From positions 1-54,144 of the forward strand of contig JACJZF010000015.1 in the NCBI GenBank assembly GCA_020635725.1: a DNA stretch of 54,144 bases, read 5' to 3'. Positions 16,516 to 24,899 of the stretch are shown one piece after another (within the stretch, counting starts at the first letter, position 1; each line of letters opens with the position of its first letter). Origin of the DNA: Flavobacteriales bacterium (GTDB lineage: Bacteria; Bacteroidota; Bacteroidia; Flavobacteriales_F; PHOS-HE28). Made by a program: the position numbers and the translations under genes. The notes below the pieces were generated by a model. It was given only the letters and a program-made list of their open reading frames with translations. It made no database searches and was not told the DNA's origin.

Positions 16516-18023
16516 GCGATCACGGGGGCGAGGATGGACTCGATCACCGCGCGGTCGTTGCAGAGTCGGGGCACCTTGTTCTGGCCGCCGAGCTTGCCGC
16601 GCTGCCGCATCCAGGCATGGAACGTGCCATCCTCGAGCTCATGCACGAGCGGGACGCGCAGCGCCATGTCGCCGCGGCGCTTCGCATCGTAATCGGAGTT
16701 CAGGCCGCGCAGCGCCTGGTCCAGCGCGGCGGTGAAGCGGCCCAGGTCGTCCGGCGCGCGCTCGAACTCGATGGCCCACTCATGCGCTCCGCGCGCTTCG
16801 TCATCCATGTACACGGGCGCGGCGGTGTACTCGCGCACCACGGCGCCGGTGGCGCGGCAGGCGGCCTCGATGCCGCGATCGGCATTGTCCACGATGAGCT
16901 CCTCGCCGAAGGCATTGATGTAGCTGCGCGTGCGGCCGCTCACCTGGATGCGATAGGGCTTCACGCTGGTGAAGCGCACGGTATCACCCGGCATGTAGCG
17001 CCAGAGGCCCGCATTGGTGCTGATCACCACGGCATAGCTGGTACCGGGCTCCACCTCATGCAGCAGCAGGGTGCGCGGCGCGGGCCGCCCGATCTCCTCG
17101 AGCGGCATGAACTCATAGAAGATGCCGTAGTCGAGCATGAGCAGCATGTCATCGGCGCCCATGCGGTCCTGCACGGCGAAGAAGCCCTCGCTGGCGTTGT
17201 AGCTCTCGAGGTAATTCATGCGCGGGTCGCGGATCAGGTCCTGGAACTGCTCGCGGTAGGGCCTGAAGCTGACCCCGCCGTGCATGAAGAGCTCCAGGTT
17301 GGGCCACACCTGGGTGATGTCCGATTTGCCGGTGAGGTCCAGGATGCGCCGCAGCAGCACCAGGGTCCAGCTGGGCACGCCGGCGATGCAACGCACGTCC
17401 TCGCGCATGGTCTCGCGCGCCATGCGCTCGATCTTCTCCTCCCAGTTCTCCATCAGCGCGGTCTCGATCACCGGGGTGCGCTTCACCTCCACCCACACGG
17501 GCAGGTTGCGGATGATGATGGCGCTGAGGTCGCCGCTGTAGGCATCGTTGCGCACGTTCTCGATGGTGCTGCTGCCGCCCACCACCAGACTCATGCCTTG
17601 ATAGAGCTTGCTGTCCGGCCGCTGCTGGTAATGCAGGGCGATCAGGTCCTTGCCGCCTTTGTAGTGGCAATCCTCCAGGGCCTCGCGGCTCACGGGGATG
17701 AACTTGCTGCGGTCGCTGGTGGTGCCGCTGCTCTTCGCGAACCACTTGATGTCCGTTGGCCAGAGCAGGTTCTGCTCGCCCTTGCGCAAGCGGGCCACGT
17801 AGGGCTTCACGTGCTCGTAGTCCTGCACGGCGATGCGCTGCCGGAAGTCATCGGGATCGCGGATGGTGCTGAACGCGTGCTCGCGCCCCCACTCGGTGTA
17901 GCGCGCCATGCGCACCAGGGAATGGAAGACCTCCAGCTGCGCCATGCGCGCATCATCCCGGAACAGCTCGATCTGCTGCAGACGCTTCTTGATCAGGTAG
18001 CCGAAGAGCGCGTTCAGTGGCAT
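16512..18023 (-). CDS. GH3 auxin-responsive-family acyl-adenylating ligase
   Basis: A 503-residue member of the GH3 family, the ANL-superfamily enzymes that in plants adenylate jasmonate or auxin and join them to amino acids. The P-loop-like ATP motif is KSSGTTSDRSKFIPVS, followed by the GGSSTIENVRNDAYSGDLSA-type central region, the YNASEGFFA ATP-binding motif and GRTRSYINAFGEELIVDNAD near the hinge. The C-terminal region ends HAWMRQRGKLGGQNKVPRL. Bacterial substrates are unknown to me. It is encoded in a two-gene operon with a secreted propeller-like protein and is divergent from the DUF2797 gene across a 39-base gap. Confidence 0.9.
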   Translation of the reverse strand: MPLNALFGYLIKKRLQQIELFRDDARMAQLEVFHSLVRMARYTEWGREHAFSTIRDPDDFRQRIAVQDYEHVKPYVARLRKGEQNLLWPTDIKWFAKSSGTTSDRSKFIPVSREALEDCHYKGGKDLIALHYQQRPDSKLYQGMSLVVGGSSTIENVRNDAYSGDLSAIIIRNLPVWVEVKRTPVIETALMENWEEKIERMARETMREDVRCIAGVPSWTLVLLRRILDLTGKSDITQVWPNLELFMHGGVSFRPYREQFQDLIRDPRMNYLESYNASEGFFAVQDRMGADDMLLMLDYGIFYEFMPLEEIGRPAPRTLLLHEVEPGTSYAVVISTNAGLWRYMPGDTVRFTSVKPYRIQVSGRTRSYINAFGEELIVDNADRGIEAACRATGAVVREYTAAPVYMDDEARGAHEWAIEFERAPDDLGRFTAALDQALRGLNSDYDAKRRGDMALRVPLVHELEDGTFHAWMRQRGKLGGQNKVPRLCNDRAVIESILAPVIA

Positions 18024-18032
18024 GGGCGGAAC

Positions 18033-18052
18033 TATCTTCCGCCGTTAAGATA
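18033..18052. promoter_or_regulatory. Divergent promoter pair between GH3 and DUF2797
   Basis: Two back-to-back TATCTT boxes: TATCTTCC at 18033-18040 (+) and TATCTTAA at 18045-18052 (-). Each ends 22 bases before its own start codon (18063 + and 18023 -). Both are imperfect matches to TAnnTTYG, but the symmetry is striking. Confidence 0.4.
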
Positions 18053-18062
18053 ACCTGCGGTC

Positions 18063-18860
18063 ATGAACGACGGTCAGCCCCTCTCGAAGATGCGTTCAGC
18101 CATCGGCCCCGACGGCACGGTGCGGTACGCGCTGCCCTTCGCTCCGGAAACCGACCTGAGCGCATGGGTGGGCCAGCGCCTGGCCCTGCGCGCCACCGGT
18201 GTGCTCAGCTGCGTATGCTGCGGCCGCCGCGTGAAGAAGCTCTTCCAGCAGGGCTTCTGCTACCCCTGCCTCACCACCGCGCCCGAGGCATCGGAATGCA
18301 TCGTGCGCCCCGAGCTGTGCCGCGCGCACCTGGGCGAAGGCCGCGACCCCGCGTGGGAGACGGCGAACCACAACACCGAGCACGTGGTGTACCTGAGCCA
18401 CACCGGCAACGTGAAGGTGGGCGTGACGCGCGCCGCGCAGGTCCCCACGCGCTGGATCGACCAAGGGGCGGTGGGCGCCTTGATCATCGCACGGGTGCCG
18501 TACCGCCAGCTAGCGGGCCTCATCGAGGTGGACCTCAAGCGCATCCTCGCCGACAAGACCAACTGGCGCGCCATGCTCAAAGAGGTGTTGCACGACCCCG
18601 GTGCGCTGCGTGCCGCGCGCGCGCAGGTGATCGGTGCGTTGAACGATGCGCTGCGCGAGCACCTGCTGGTCGAGGAGGAGCCGATCGCGATCCGTTACCC
18701 CATGCTGGCTTACCCGCCGAAGGTCACCAGCGTCTCCTTCGAGAAACAGCCGGAGGTGGGTGGCACCCTGGTGGGGATCAAAGGCCAGTACCTGATCTGG
18801 GAGGATGGCCGGGTGCTGAACGTGCGCAACCAGAGCGGCGTGCACGTGGAGCTGGTCTGA
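18063..18860 (+). CDS. DUF2797 family protein
   Basis: A 265-residue protein of the DUF2797 family. An N-terminal zinc-ribbon-like Cys cluster (CVCC...GFCYPCL, about residues 51-76) is followed by HNTEHVVYLSHTGNVKVGVTR and RWIDQGAVGA, conserved in the family. The Tyr...Lys-x-Gly-x-Thr...Arg order recalls the GIY-YIG nuclease fold, which is my inference only. The rest is helical with SFEKQPEVGGTLVGIKGQYL at the C-terminus. The likely cytosolic location and metal-binding cysteines suggest a nucleic-acid-related role, but none is known. Confidence 0.87.
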   Translation: MNDGQPLSKMRSAIGPDGTVRYALPFAPETDLSAWVGQRLALRATGVLSCVCCGRRVKKLFQQGFCYPCLTTAPEASECIVRPELCRAHLGEGRDPAWETANHNTEHVVYLSHTGNVKVGVTRAAQVPTRWIDQGAVGALIIARVPYRQLAGLIEVDLKRILADKTNWRAMLKEVLHDPGALRAARAQVIGALNDALREHLLVEEEPIAIRYPMLAYPPKVTSVSFEKQPEVGGTLVGIKGQYLIWEDGRVLNVRNQSGVHVELV

Positions 18861-18950
18861 ATTTCTTCGGGGCCGCGAAACCTTCCGGGTAACACCCCCG
18901 TTACAGCACTCGGGTTTTGGTTAGATCAGGCAACTGATCATTAGGGCAAG

Positions 18951-18978
18951 CGAAGGGCCGCCGAATGGCGGCCCTTCG
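18951..18978. terminator. Bidirectional terminator between DUF2797 and sppA
   Basis: Perfect 12-base stem CGAAGGGCCGCC / GGCGGCCCTTCG with a GAAT loop between convergent genes. A smaller hairpin GATCAG/CTGATC at 18924-18939 lies just before it. Confidence 0.75.
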
Positions 18979-18997
18979 TGCGTTCCGTATAAGCTGC

Positions 18998-20785
18998 TCA
19001 GCGCACCACCAGCTCGAAGGGCATGCGCGCCTGGATGCCCATGTGCCGGCGCGCCTCACGCACGGCGCGGTACTGCTCGAGCAGTTCGGCATCCTCGCCG
19101 AGGTACTCGCGCGCCACCCAGGCCTTGGCCTCCCCGTTCAGGTCCTTCATCAGTTTTTGGAAGAACTCCTCCTGCTCGGGCAGTTCCACCTTGCGGTAAT
19201 CGGTGAGCTGGGCCATCTCGGCCGCCGCGGCGATGGCATCCTCCAGGCCGCCCAGTTCATCCACGAGGCCGCGGGCCTTGGCGTCGATGCCGGTCCACAC
19301 GCGGCCCTGTCCGATGCTATCGACCTGGGCCGCGGAGAGCTTGCGCCCCTCGGCCACACGGGCCACGAAGCCGTCGTAGAAATCATCGACCCAATGCTGA
19401 ATGATGCGCTTCTCATCCTCGGTGAGCGGGCGGCTCACGGTCATGAGGTCGGCGTACGTGTTGGTCTTCACGCCATCGAAGGTGATGCCCAGCTTGTTGT
19501 TGAAGAAGCCCTTCATGTTGGGGATCATGCCGAAGACGCCGATGCTGCCGGTGATGGTGGTGGGCTCGGCGTAGATCTTCGACGCGGCGCAGCTGATGTA
19601 GTACCCGCCGGAGGCGGCCACATCGCCCATGCTCACCACCAGGGGTTTGGCCTCGGCGGCGAGCTTCACTTCCCGCCAGATCACCTCGCTGGCCAGGCCG
19701 CTGCCGCCGGGCGAGTTCACGCGCAGCACAATGGCCTTGATGGAGCTGTCCTCGCGCGCCTCGCGGATGGTCTCGGAGAGCGAGGTGCTGCCGATGGCGT
19801 CATCGCCGCTCTCGCCGCTGGAGATGCCTCCTTCGGCGTAGATCACGGCCACCTTGCGGTCCTTGTCGCCCTTCTCCTCGTCGTAGGACCGCAGGTACTT
19901 GCTCAGTCCCACGAAGGCGATCTTCTTCTCCTTGTCGAGCCCCATGCGCTCCTTGATGTCGGCCAGCAGCTCATCGCGGTAGAGCAGGCCATCGACCAGC
20001 TTGTGGGCGAGCGCGGTGGTGTCGTTGCGCACCAGCAGGCTGTCGGCCACGCGGTCGAGCTCTTCGGGCGAGAGGCCGGTCTTCTCCGATACCGCCATGC
20101 GATGGTCGGCCCAGAGGCCATCGACGATGAGCTGGATCTGCTCCTCGTTGGCCTTGCTCATACTGTCCTGCGTGTAGATCTCGCCGAAGCTCTTGAACTT
20201 GTTGTTGCTCCCGCGGATGAACTGCACATCGATATCGAGCTTCTGGAAGAGGCCCTTGAGGAACATGTACTCGCTGTGCAGCCCGCGGTAATCCACATCA
20301 CCCTTGGGTTGCAGGTAGATCCGGTCCGCGGCCGTGGCCACGTAATAGCTGCCTTGGGTGTAGAGCTCGGCCCAGGCCACCACGGGCTTGCCGCTCTCCT
20401 TCTTGAACTCCACGATCTTCTCACGGATCTCCTTCAGCGTGGCGAACCCGCCATTCACGAAGCTCAGGTCGAGGAAGACGCCTTCGATGTGCTCATCCTT
20501 CTTGGCGTGCTCCAGCGCGCTGAGCACCTGGTTGAGCCCGGTCTTGGATTCGCCGCTGAAGGGTCCGAAGTCGAGGTCGATGTTCTCCTCGGAACCGCGA
20601 TCGACGAGCTGCTGGTCGAGCGTGAGCTGCAGCACCGAACCATCCTTGAGCTTGGTGGGCTTGTTCTTCGCGCCGAGCCCGGCACCGATGGCTGCCAACA
20701 TGCCGATGAAGAGGAAGATGAGCACCACCCCGATCACCAAGGTGCCGAGCATGGAGGCGAACATGAACTTGAAGAACTGTCTCAT
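18998..20785 (-). CDS. sppA: Signal peptide peptidase SppA (long, 67K type)
   Basis: Inner-membrane serine protease that degrades cleaved signal peptides. The 595-residue product has one N-terminal transmembrane helix (about residues 8-34) and two tandem peptidase-S49 domains, as in E. coli SppA. The catalytic Lys lies in the N-terminal half (YMFLKGLF, Lys177) and the nucleophile in the C-terminal half (GDVAASGGYYIS, Ser392), so the Lys/Ser dyad is complete. LRVNSPGGSG forms the oxyanion region and TITGSIGVFG follows. It has its own promoter and is divergent from folK. Confidence 0.95.
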   Translation of the reverse strand: MRQFFKFMFASMLGTLVIGVVLIFLFIGMLAAIGAGLGAKNKPTKLKDGSVLQLTLDQQLVDRGSEENIDLDFGPFSGESKTGLNQVLSALEHAKKDEHIEGVFLDLSFVNGGFATLKEIREKIVEFKKESGKPVVAWAELYTQGSYYVATAADRIYLQPKGDVDYRGLHSEYMFLKGLFQKLDIDVQFIRGSNNKFKSFGEIYTQDSMSKANEEQIQLIVDGLWADHRMAVSEKTGLSPEELDRVADSLLVRNDTTALAHKLVDGLLYRDELLADIKERMGLDKEKKIAFVGLSKYLRSYDEEKGDKDRKVAVIYAEGGISSGESGDDAIGSTSLSETIREAREDSSIKAIVLRVNSPGGSGLASEVIWREVKLAAEAKPLVVSMGDVAASGGYYISCAASKIYAEPTTITGSIGVFGMIPNMKGFFNNKLGITFDGVKTNTYADLMTVSRPLTEDEKRIIQHWVDDFYDGFVARVAEGRKLSAAQVDSIGQGRVWTGIDAKARGLVDELGGLEDAIAAAAEMAQLTDYRKVELPEQEEFFQKLMKDLNGEAKAWVAREYLGEDAELLEQYRAVREARRHMGIQARMPFELVVR

Positions 20786-20808
20786 GAGGCGTTGTTTTAA
20801 TGCCAGGC

Positions 20809-20816
20809 CGAAACTA
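20809..20816 (-). promoter_or_regulatory. Promoter -7 element of sppA
   Basis: TAGTTTCG on the minus strand, a full TAnnTTYG match, 23 bases before the ATG at 20785. Confidence 0.5.
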
Positions 20817-20886
20817 GGTGGCCGCCACGGAGCCCCACCGCCTGTATTCCACGAGTGGACGGCTTATCGGATGGGAGGCCCACCGG

Positions 20887-20894
20887 TAGCTTTG
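20887..20894 (+). promoter_or_regulatory. Promoter -7 element of folK
   Basis: TAGCTTTG, a perfect TAnnTTTG, ends five bases before the ATG at 20900, so a leaderless transcript is likely. It also supports that ATG over the in-frame ATG at 20855. Confidence 0.6.
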
Positions 20895-20899
20895 GCCCG

Positions 20900-21376
20900 A
20901 TGCCACATGCCTACCAGGCCCTGCTGCTGCTCGGCGGCAACACCGGCGACCCCACGGCGACGCTGGGCTTGGCCGAGGCCTTGATCGCACGCGACGCCGG
21001 AGGCGTGCTCGCCCGCAGCCGCGATCATTGGACCGAGCCCTGGGGCTTCGAGGACAGCCGCCTCTTCCTGAACCGCGCGCTGCTCATGAAGACGACCTTG
21101 CCGCCGGAAGCGCTCATGCGCACCTTGCTCCGCATCGAAGCGGAACTGGGTCGCGAGCGCGGTTCGGAACGCTATGCAGCCCGCTCGATCGACATCGACA
21201 TCCTGCTCCTGAATGGCCAGGTCATCGGCACGGAAGCGCTCACGGTGCCGCACCCGCGCATGCATGTACGCGCCTTCGCCTTGGAACCCGCGGCCGATAT
21301 CGCCCCACAATGGGTGCATCCCGTGCTGCACCGCACCGTGCTCGAGTTGCTGAACGACCTTCGCGACCCCGCATGA
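20900..21376 (+). CDS. folK: 2-amino-4-hydroxy-6-hydroxymethyldihydropteridine pyrophosphokinase
   Basis: HPPK transfers pyrophosphate from ATP to the pterin in folate synthesis. The 158-residue product has LLLLGGNTGDP at the N-terminus (family hxxxGSNxGD), WTEPWGFEDSRLFLNRALLM, the basic RERGSERYAARSIDIDILLL segment with the two catalytic Asp residues, and PHPRMHVRAFALEPAADIAP. ATG 20900 gives the normal start. Its TGA overlaps the ATG of the following deoxynucleoside kinase (ATGA), so the pair is translationally coupled. Confidence 0.94.
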   Translation: MPHAYQALLLLGGNTGDPTATLGLAEALIARDAGGVLARSRDHWTEPWGFEDSRLFLNRALLMKTTLPPEALMRTLLRIEAELGRERGSERYAARSIDIDILLLNGQVIGTEALTVPHPRMHVRAFALEPAADIAPQWVHPVLHRTVLELLNDLRDPA

Positions 21377-22008
21377 GCACGCGCCACAGCTACATCGCCA
21401 TCGAAGGCCTCATCGGCGCGGGCAAGACCACCCTCGCGCGTCGCCTGGCCGAGCTCTGGGGCGGCCGCCTGGTGCTGGAGGAGTTCGACGACAACCCGTT
21501 CCTGCCCCGGTTCTACCAGCAGCCTGAGCGGTATGCCTTCAGCGTGGAGCTCAGCTTCCTGGCCCAGCGCTACCACCAGCTCAAGCGCGTGACCGAGCAG
21601 GACCTTTTCAGCCCCGTGACCATCGCCGACTACTCCATTGGCAAATCGCTCGTGTTCGCCAGTGCCACGCTCGCCGCCGATGAGTACGCCCTCTTCCTGG
21701 ACCTGTACCGGATCATGTACGCCGACCTGCCGCAGCCCGACCTCATCGTGTACCTGCACCTGGGTTTGGAGCGCGTACGCGAGCGCATCAAGCAGCGCGG
21801 CCGCGGCTACGAGCAGCAGATCGGCGCCGAATACCTGCTGCGCCTGCAGGAGCGCTACATGGACCATCTGCAGAAAAGCGCAGGGTCGAAGGTGCTGGTG
21901 GTGGACCTGGCCGAGACCGATCTCATCCGGGATCCGGGGGCCTTCGAGCGTTTATTGGGGCTGATCGACGAAGAACAGGCCGCAGGTCACCGCATCACCG
22001 CCCTATGA
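21373..22008 (+). CDS. Deoxynucleoside kinase (second paralogue)
   Basis: A 211-residue deoxyadenosine/deoxyguanosine kinase-family enzyme: P-loop EGLIGAGKTT, EEFDDNPFLPRFY substrate segment, ADYSIGKSLVFA (D-x-S core), lid RGRGYEQQIGAEYL. It is shorter than the copy at 14867 and lacks its basic tail. The two probably differ in substrate, but which is which cannot be told. It is cotranscribed with folK, an association I recall from other Bacteroidota. Confidence 0.92.
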   Translation: MSTRHSYIAIEGLIGAGKTTLARRLAELWGGRLVLEEFDDNPFLPRFYQQPERYAFSVELSFLAQRYHQLKRVTEQDLFSPVTIADYSIGKSLVFASATLAADEYALFLDLYRIMYADLPQPDLIVYLHLGLERVRERIKQRGRGYEQQIGAEYLLRLQERYMDHLQKSAGSKVLVVDLAETDLIRDPGAFERLLGLIDEEQAAGHRITAL

Positions 22009-22071
22009 TGCGCACCTTTCCGTGTGAGTAAGTGTGGATAATGCGTCCGTGGGCTCACGGAAAGCAGTATT

Positions 22072-22079
22072 TATACTTG
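22072..22079 (+). promoter_or_regulatory. Promoter -7 element of the OmpA/TPR lipoprotein gene
   Basis: TATACTTG, one mismatch from TAnnTTTG, 27 bases before the ATG at 22107. Confidence 0.4.
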
Positions 22080-22106
22080 CCGCCGAAATCACCAACTCGC
22101 CTCCTT

Positions 22107-23819
22107 ATGGATAAGCGCCAACTCAAAGGCCTGACGCTCATGGCCGCAGCCACTCTGGTCATCACCGGTTGCGGCGGCCTCGGCAAGATGAAGAAGTACG
22201 CCGAGACCATCAAGTACACCGTCGACCCCAACCCGCTCATCGTACAAGGCGACTCGGTGGCCATCAATGTGAATGGCAGTTTCCCGGGGAAGTACTTCTA
22301 CCGCAAGGCCCAGGTGGAACTCACCCCTACCCTGACCTACGCCGGTGGCGAAACCCCCTATAAGATGGTGGGCTTCCAGGGCGACAAGGCCGTGGGCAAC
22401 TACACGGTGATTCCCTACGAGACCGGCAAGAGCTTCAGCTACAGCGGGAAAGTGGCCTACACCCCGGCCATGAGCACCAGCGAGCTGATGGTGAAGATCA
22501 TGGGCAAGCAGGGCAACAAAGAGGTCCCCTTCGACCCCTTCAAGCTGGCCGATGGCGTGATCACCACGCCCTATCTGATGATGAGCGACGACAAGGTGCT
22601 GCTTGCCCGCGACGCCTTCCAGCGCATCACCAGCCACAGCGAGATGGCCACCATCAACTACCTGGTGAACAGCAGCGTGGTGCGCCCCGGCGAGCTGCGC
22701 GATGCCGACATGAGCGCCATGAGCACCTGGCTCAAGGGAAGCGTGAAGCAGCCGAGCATCCAGATCAAAGGCGTGACCATCGATGCATGGGCCAGCCCCG
22801 AGGGTGAGCTGAGCAAGAACGAGAACCTGGCCAGCGACCGCGCCAAGAGCGCCATGACCTGGCTGAAGAGCGAACTGAAGCGCAACAAGATCAAAGCCGA
22901 CAGCCTGGAGAGCTTCTATGCCATGACCCCCCGTGGCGAGGACTGGGATGGCTTCAAGCGCGCCATGCAGGCCAGCACCACCGTGCCCGACAAGGAGCTC
23001 GTACTCCGCGTGCTGGAGATGTATCCTGACCTCACCAAGCGCGAGGAGGAGATCCGCAACATGGCCGCCACCTACAAGGAGATCGCCGAGGAAATCCTGC
23101 CCCAGCTGCGCCGCAGCGAACTGCGCTTGAACTACGACCTCGTTGGCAAGAGCGATGAGCAGCTCATGGCCATGAGCAAGAGCACGCCCGATAGCCTGAA
23201 CGTGGAAGAGCTGCTCTACAGCGCCACCCTCACCACCGACCTGAATGAGCAGCTGCGCATCTACCGTGAGGCGAGCCGTATTTACCCGAACGACTACCGT
23301 GGACCCAACAACGTGGGCTACGTGCTCATGATGCAGAACAAGCTCAGCGAGGCCGAGACTGAGTTCCAGAAGGCCAACACCATCCAGGACAACCCTGTGA
23401 GCACCAACAACCTCGGCGTGTGCGCCCGGTTGAAAGGCGACCGCAAGAAGGCCATGGAGATGTACCGCAAGGCCACTGCCGCCGGTCCGGAGGTGAAGTA
23501 CAACATGGGCATCGTCGATATCCAGAACGGCGATTACGGCAGCGCCACCAGCAACATGGGCGGAACCAAGAGCTTCAATGCCGCGTTGGCCAAACTGCTC
23601 GGCGGCGATGCGAGCGGCGCGCAGGCCATCCTCGAGGGCAGCACCGACAAGGATAGCGCGATGGGCCACTACCTCATGGCCGTGATCGGCGCTCGCCAGA
23701 ACAACGGTGACATGGTGCGCAACCACCTGGCCATGGCTGTTCAGCAGGACGCGAGCCTGCGCGAGAAGGCCATGAAGGACCTGGAGTTCCGCGACTTCAA
23801 GGGCCAGCTCGGCATCTGA
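22107..23819 (+). CDS. Lipoprotein with OmpA-like core and TPR repeats
   Basis: A 570-residue outer-membrane-type lipoprotein. The lipobox VITGC places the lipidated Cys at residue 22. Residues about 35-200 are beta-rich. Around residue 228 the ASPEG...N...LASDRAKSAM pattern is the Bacteroidota variant of the OmpA-type peptidoglycan-binding motif, but the usual closing NRRV is absent. From about residue 375 TPR-like helices follow (EQLRIYREASRIYPNDYRG, AETEFQKANTIQDNPVSTNN, KKAMEMYRKATAAG). A role as envelope scaffold or secretion accessory is plausible; no exact family is recognised. The start was chosen for the lipoprotein signal. The gene is followed by a terminator. Confidence 0.86.
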   Translation: MDKRQLKGLTLMAAATLVITGCGGLGKMKKYAETIKYTVDPNPLIVQGDSVAINVNGSFPGKYFYRKAQVELTPTLTYAGGETPYKMVGFQGDKAVGNYTVIPYETGKSFSYSGKVAYTPAMSTSELMVKIMGKQGNKEVPFDPFKLADGVITTPYLMMSDDKVLLARDAFQRITSHSEMATINYLVNSSVVRPGELRDADMSAMSTWLKGSVKQPSIQIKGVTIDAWASPEGELSKNENLASDRAKSAMTWLKSELKRNKIKADSLESFYAMTPRGEDWDGFKRAMQASTTVPDKELVLRVLEMYPDLTKREEEIRNMAATYKEIAEEILPQLRRSELRLNYDLVGKSDEQLMAMSKSTPDSLNVEELLYSATLTTDLNEQLRIYREASRIYPNDYRGPNNVGYVLMMQNKLSEAETEFQKANTIQDNPVSTNNLGVCARLKGDRKKAMEMYRKATAAGPEVKYNMGIVDIQNGDYGSATSNMGGTKSFNAALAKLLGGDASGAQAILEGSTDKDSAMGHYLMAVIGARQNNGDMVRNHLAMAVQQDASLREKAMKDLEFRDFKGQLGI

Positions 23820-23837
23820 TCACAACCGATCCTTCAG

Positions 23838-23865
23838 GAAGCCCTGCCCGCAACGGCAGGGCTTC
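23838..23865. terminator. Bidirectional terminator
   Basis: Perfect 11-base stem GAAGCCCTGCC / GGCAGGGCTTC between the convergent lipoprotein and K+ channel genes. Confidence 0.8.
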
Positions 23866-23875
23866 TTCGTTGCGC

Positions 23876-24583
23876 TCATTTCCGGTCGATACCGCCGAAA
23901 TAGCCGCGGTTGCCGCCCAAGTTGAAGAAGCTGATGAAGAGCGCGATGTAGCTGAGGTAGAAGACCGATTGCACCGAGACCACGAGCTTGCCCAGGCCGG
24001 TGACCGGATAATACTCGCCGAACCCGATGGTGCTGGTGATCATGAAGCTGGTGTACACCGCATCGGTCCACTTGGCCAGCGGCTGATTGAAGTACCCGAA
24101 GGCCATGTGGATCACGGCGAAGCTGAACACCACCTCCATGTAATTGATGAAGATGAGCAGCTTCGATCGCCGATAGGACCGCGGTGATGCGAAGTGGTCG
24201 GAGGCGAAGATCAAGGTGGGGATGTACAGGATGGTCTCCAGCATGAGCCAGCAGACCAGCCCCAGAACCCACGGGTTGTGCTCCCATCCTTGCGCGAGCA
24301 CCACCAGCGGCAGCGCGGTCTTCAGGAGCACGAAGACCTCCACGGCGAAATCCTGGTAGAGCCGCCCTTGGCGCCAGAACAGATGCTTGATGTACATGCC
24401 GGGGAAGACGAACTGCGAGGCCGCGAGACCGAGCCTCACCAGTTTCTCCAAGCCCGCGTCCTCTTCATAGGCGTTGTCCCAAATCGCCTTCAGGTTCTGC
24501 ACCCGATGCCCGATCGTCGATTGCAGGGTCTCGTCGGCCCGGGGCCCACGGCCCTCGATCAGTTTCCTCACGGTGCGCTTCAT
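23876..24583 (-). CDS. Two-helix potassium channel protein
   Basis: A 235-residue membrane protein of the Ion_trans_2 type. There are several hydrophobic helices and a C-terminal pore unit with the selectivity-filter sequence TSTIGFGEYYP (the TVGYGD equivalent), followed by the inner helix KLVVSVQSVFYLSYIALF. The Phe and Glu in TIGFGE are common bacterial substitutions. No cytosolic RCK/TrkA domain is present. ATG 24583 was chosen because the upstream in-frame codons overlap the pspC-like gene and look unlike protein. It is the last gene of the minus-strand purM-prfA-pyrF cluster. Confidence 0.85.
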   Translation of the reverse strand: MKRTVRKLIEGRGPRADETLQSTIGHRVQNLKAIWDNAYEEDAGLEKLVRLGLAASQFVFPGMYIKHLFWRQGRLYQDFAVEVFVLLKTALPLVVLAQGWEHNPWVLGLVCWLMLETILYIPTLIFASDHFASPRSYRRSKLLIFINYMEVVFSFAVIHMAFGYFNQPLAKWTDAVYTSFMITSTIGFGEYYPVTGLGKLVVSVQSVFYLSYIALFISFFNLGGNRGYFGGIDRK

Positions 24584-24638
24584 GCGAAGCCAATCTACCC
24601 CAGGCAGGCCGAACGATGCATGACCGGCGACAGTCGGA

Positions 24639-24878
24639 TCAGAGCTCCCACACGGTGCGTCGCTTGCGCAGCGGCCGCTTGATCCGCTCCTTATGCTCCA
24701 GCACAAAGGCCATCACCAGATATACGAAGAGGTGCGCCCCCGCGGTGATGAAGCTCAGGTAGATGAAGCTCAAACGCACCTGCTCGGTCTTGACGTTGAG
24801 CTTCTGCGCCCACCATTCGCACACACCGAACGCCTGCTGCTCGAACCAGGTCTTCGTGCGGGTGATGGGTGAGGTCAT
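24639..24878 (-). CDS. Small PspC-domain protein
   Basis: A 79-residue protein with one PspC-like domain: an amphipathic start (FEQQAFGVCEWWAQKLN), a hydrophobic helix pair around VRLSFIYLSFITAGAHLFVYLVMAFVL written here in family order, and a basic tail (KERIKRPLRKRR). PspC proteins sense or counter membrane stress. This minimal form has no signalling domain. It lies 21 bases after DUF2851 and 55 bases before the K+ channel. Confidence 0.8.
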   Translation of the reverse strand: MTSPITRTKTWFEQQAFGVCEWWAQKLNVKTEQVRLSFIYLSFITAGAHLFVYLVMAFVLEHKERIKRPLRKRRTVWEL

Positions 24879-24899
24879 GACCGGGCGGGGTTGCGTCGT

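Noticed and set aside
18861..18950. Small RNA gene in the gap after DUF2797
   Set aside because: Two small hairpins and a terminator are visible but no promoter box. The hairpins are as easily explained as part of the mRNA 3' end.
22089..23726. Antisense open frame of about 545 codons in the lipoprotein gene
   Set aside because: Same shadow effect. No motif, no promoter or terminator in that direction.
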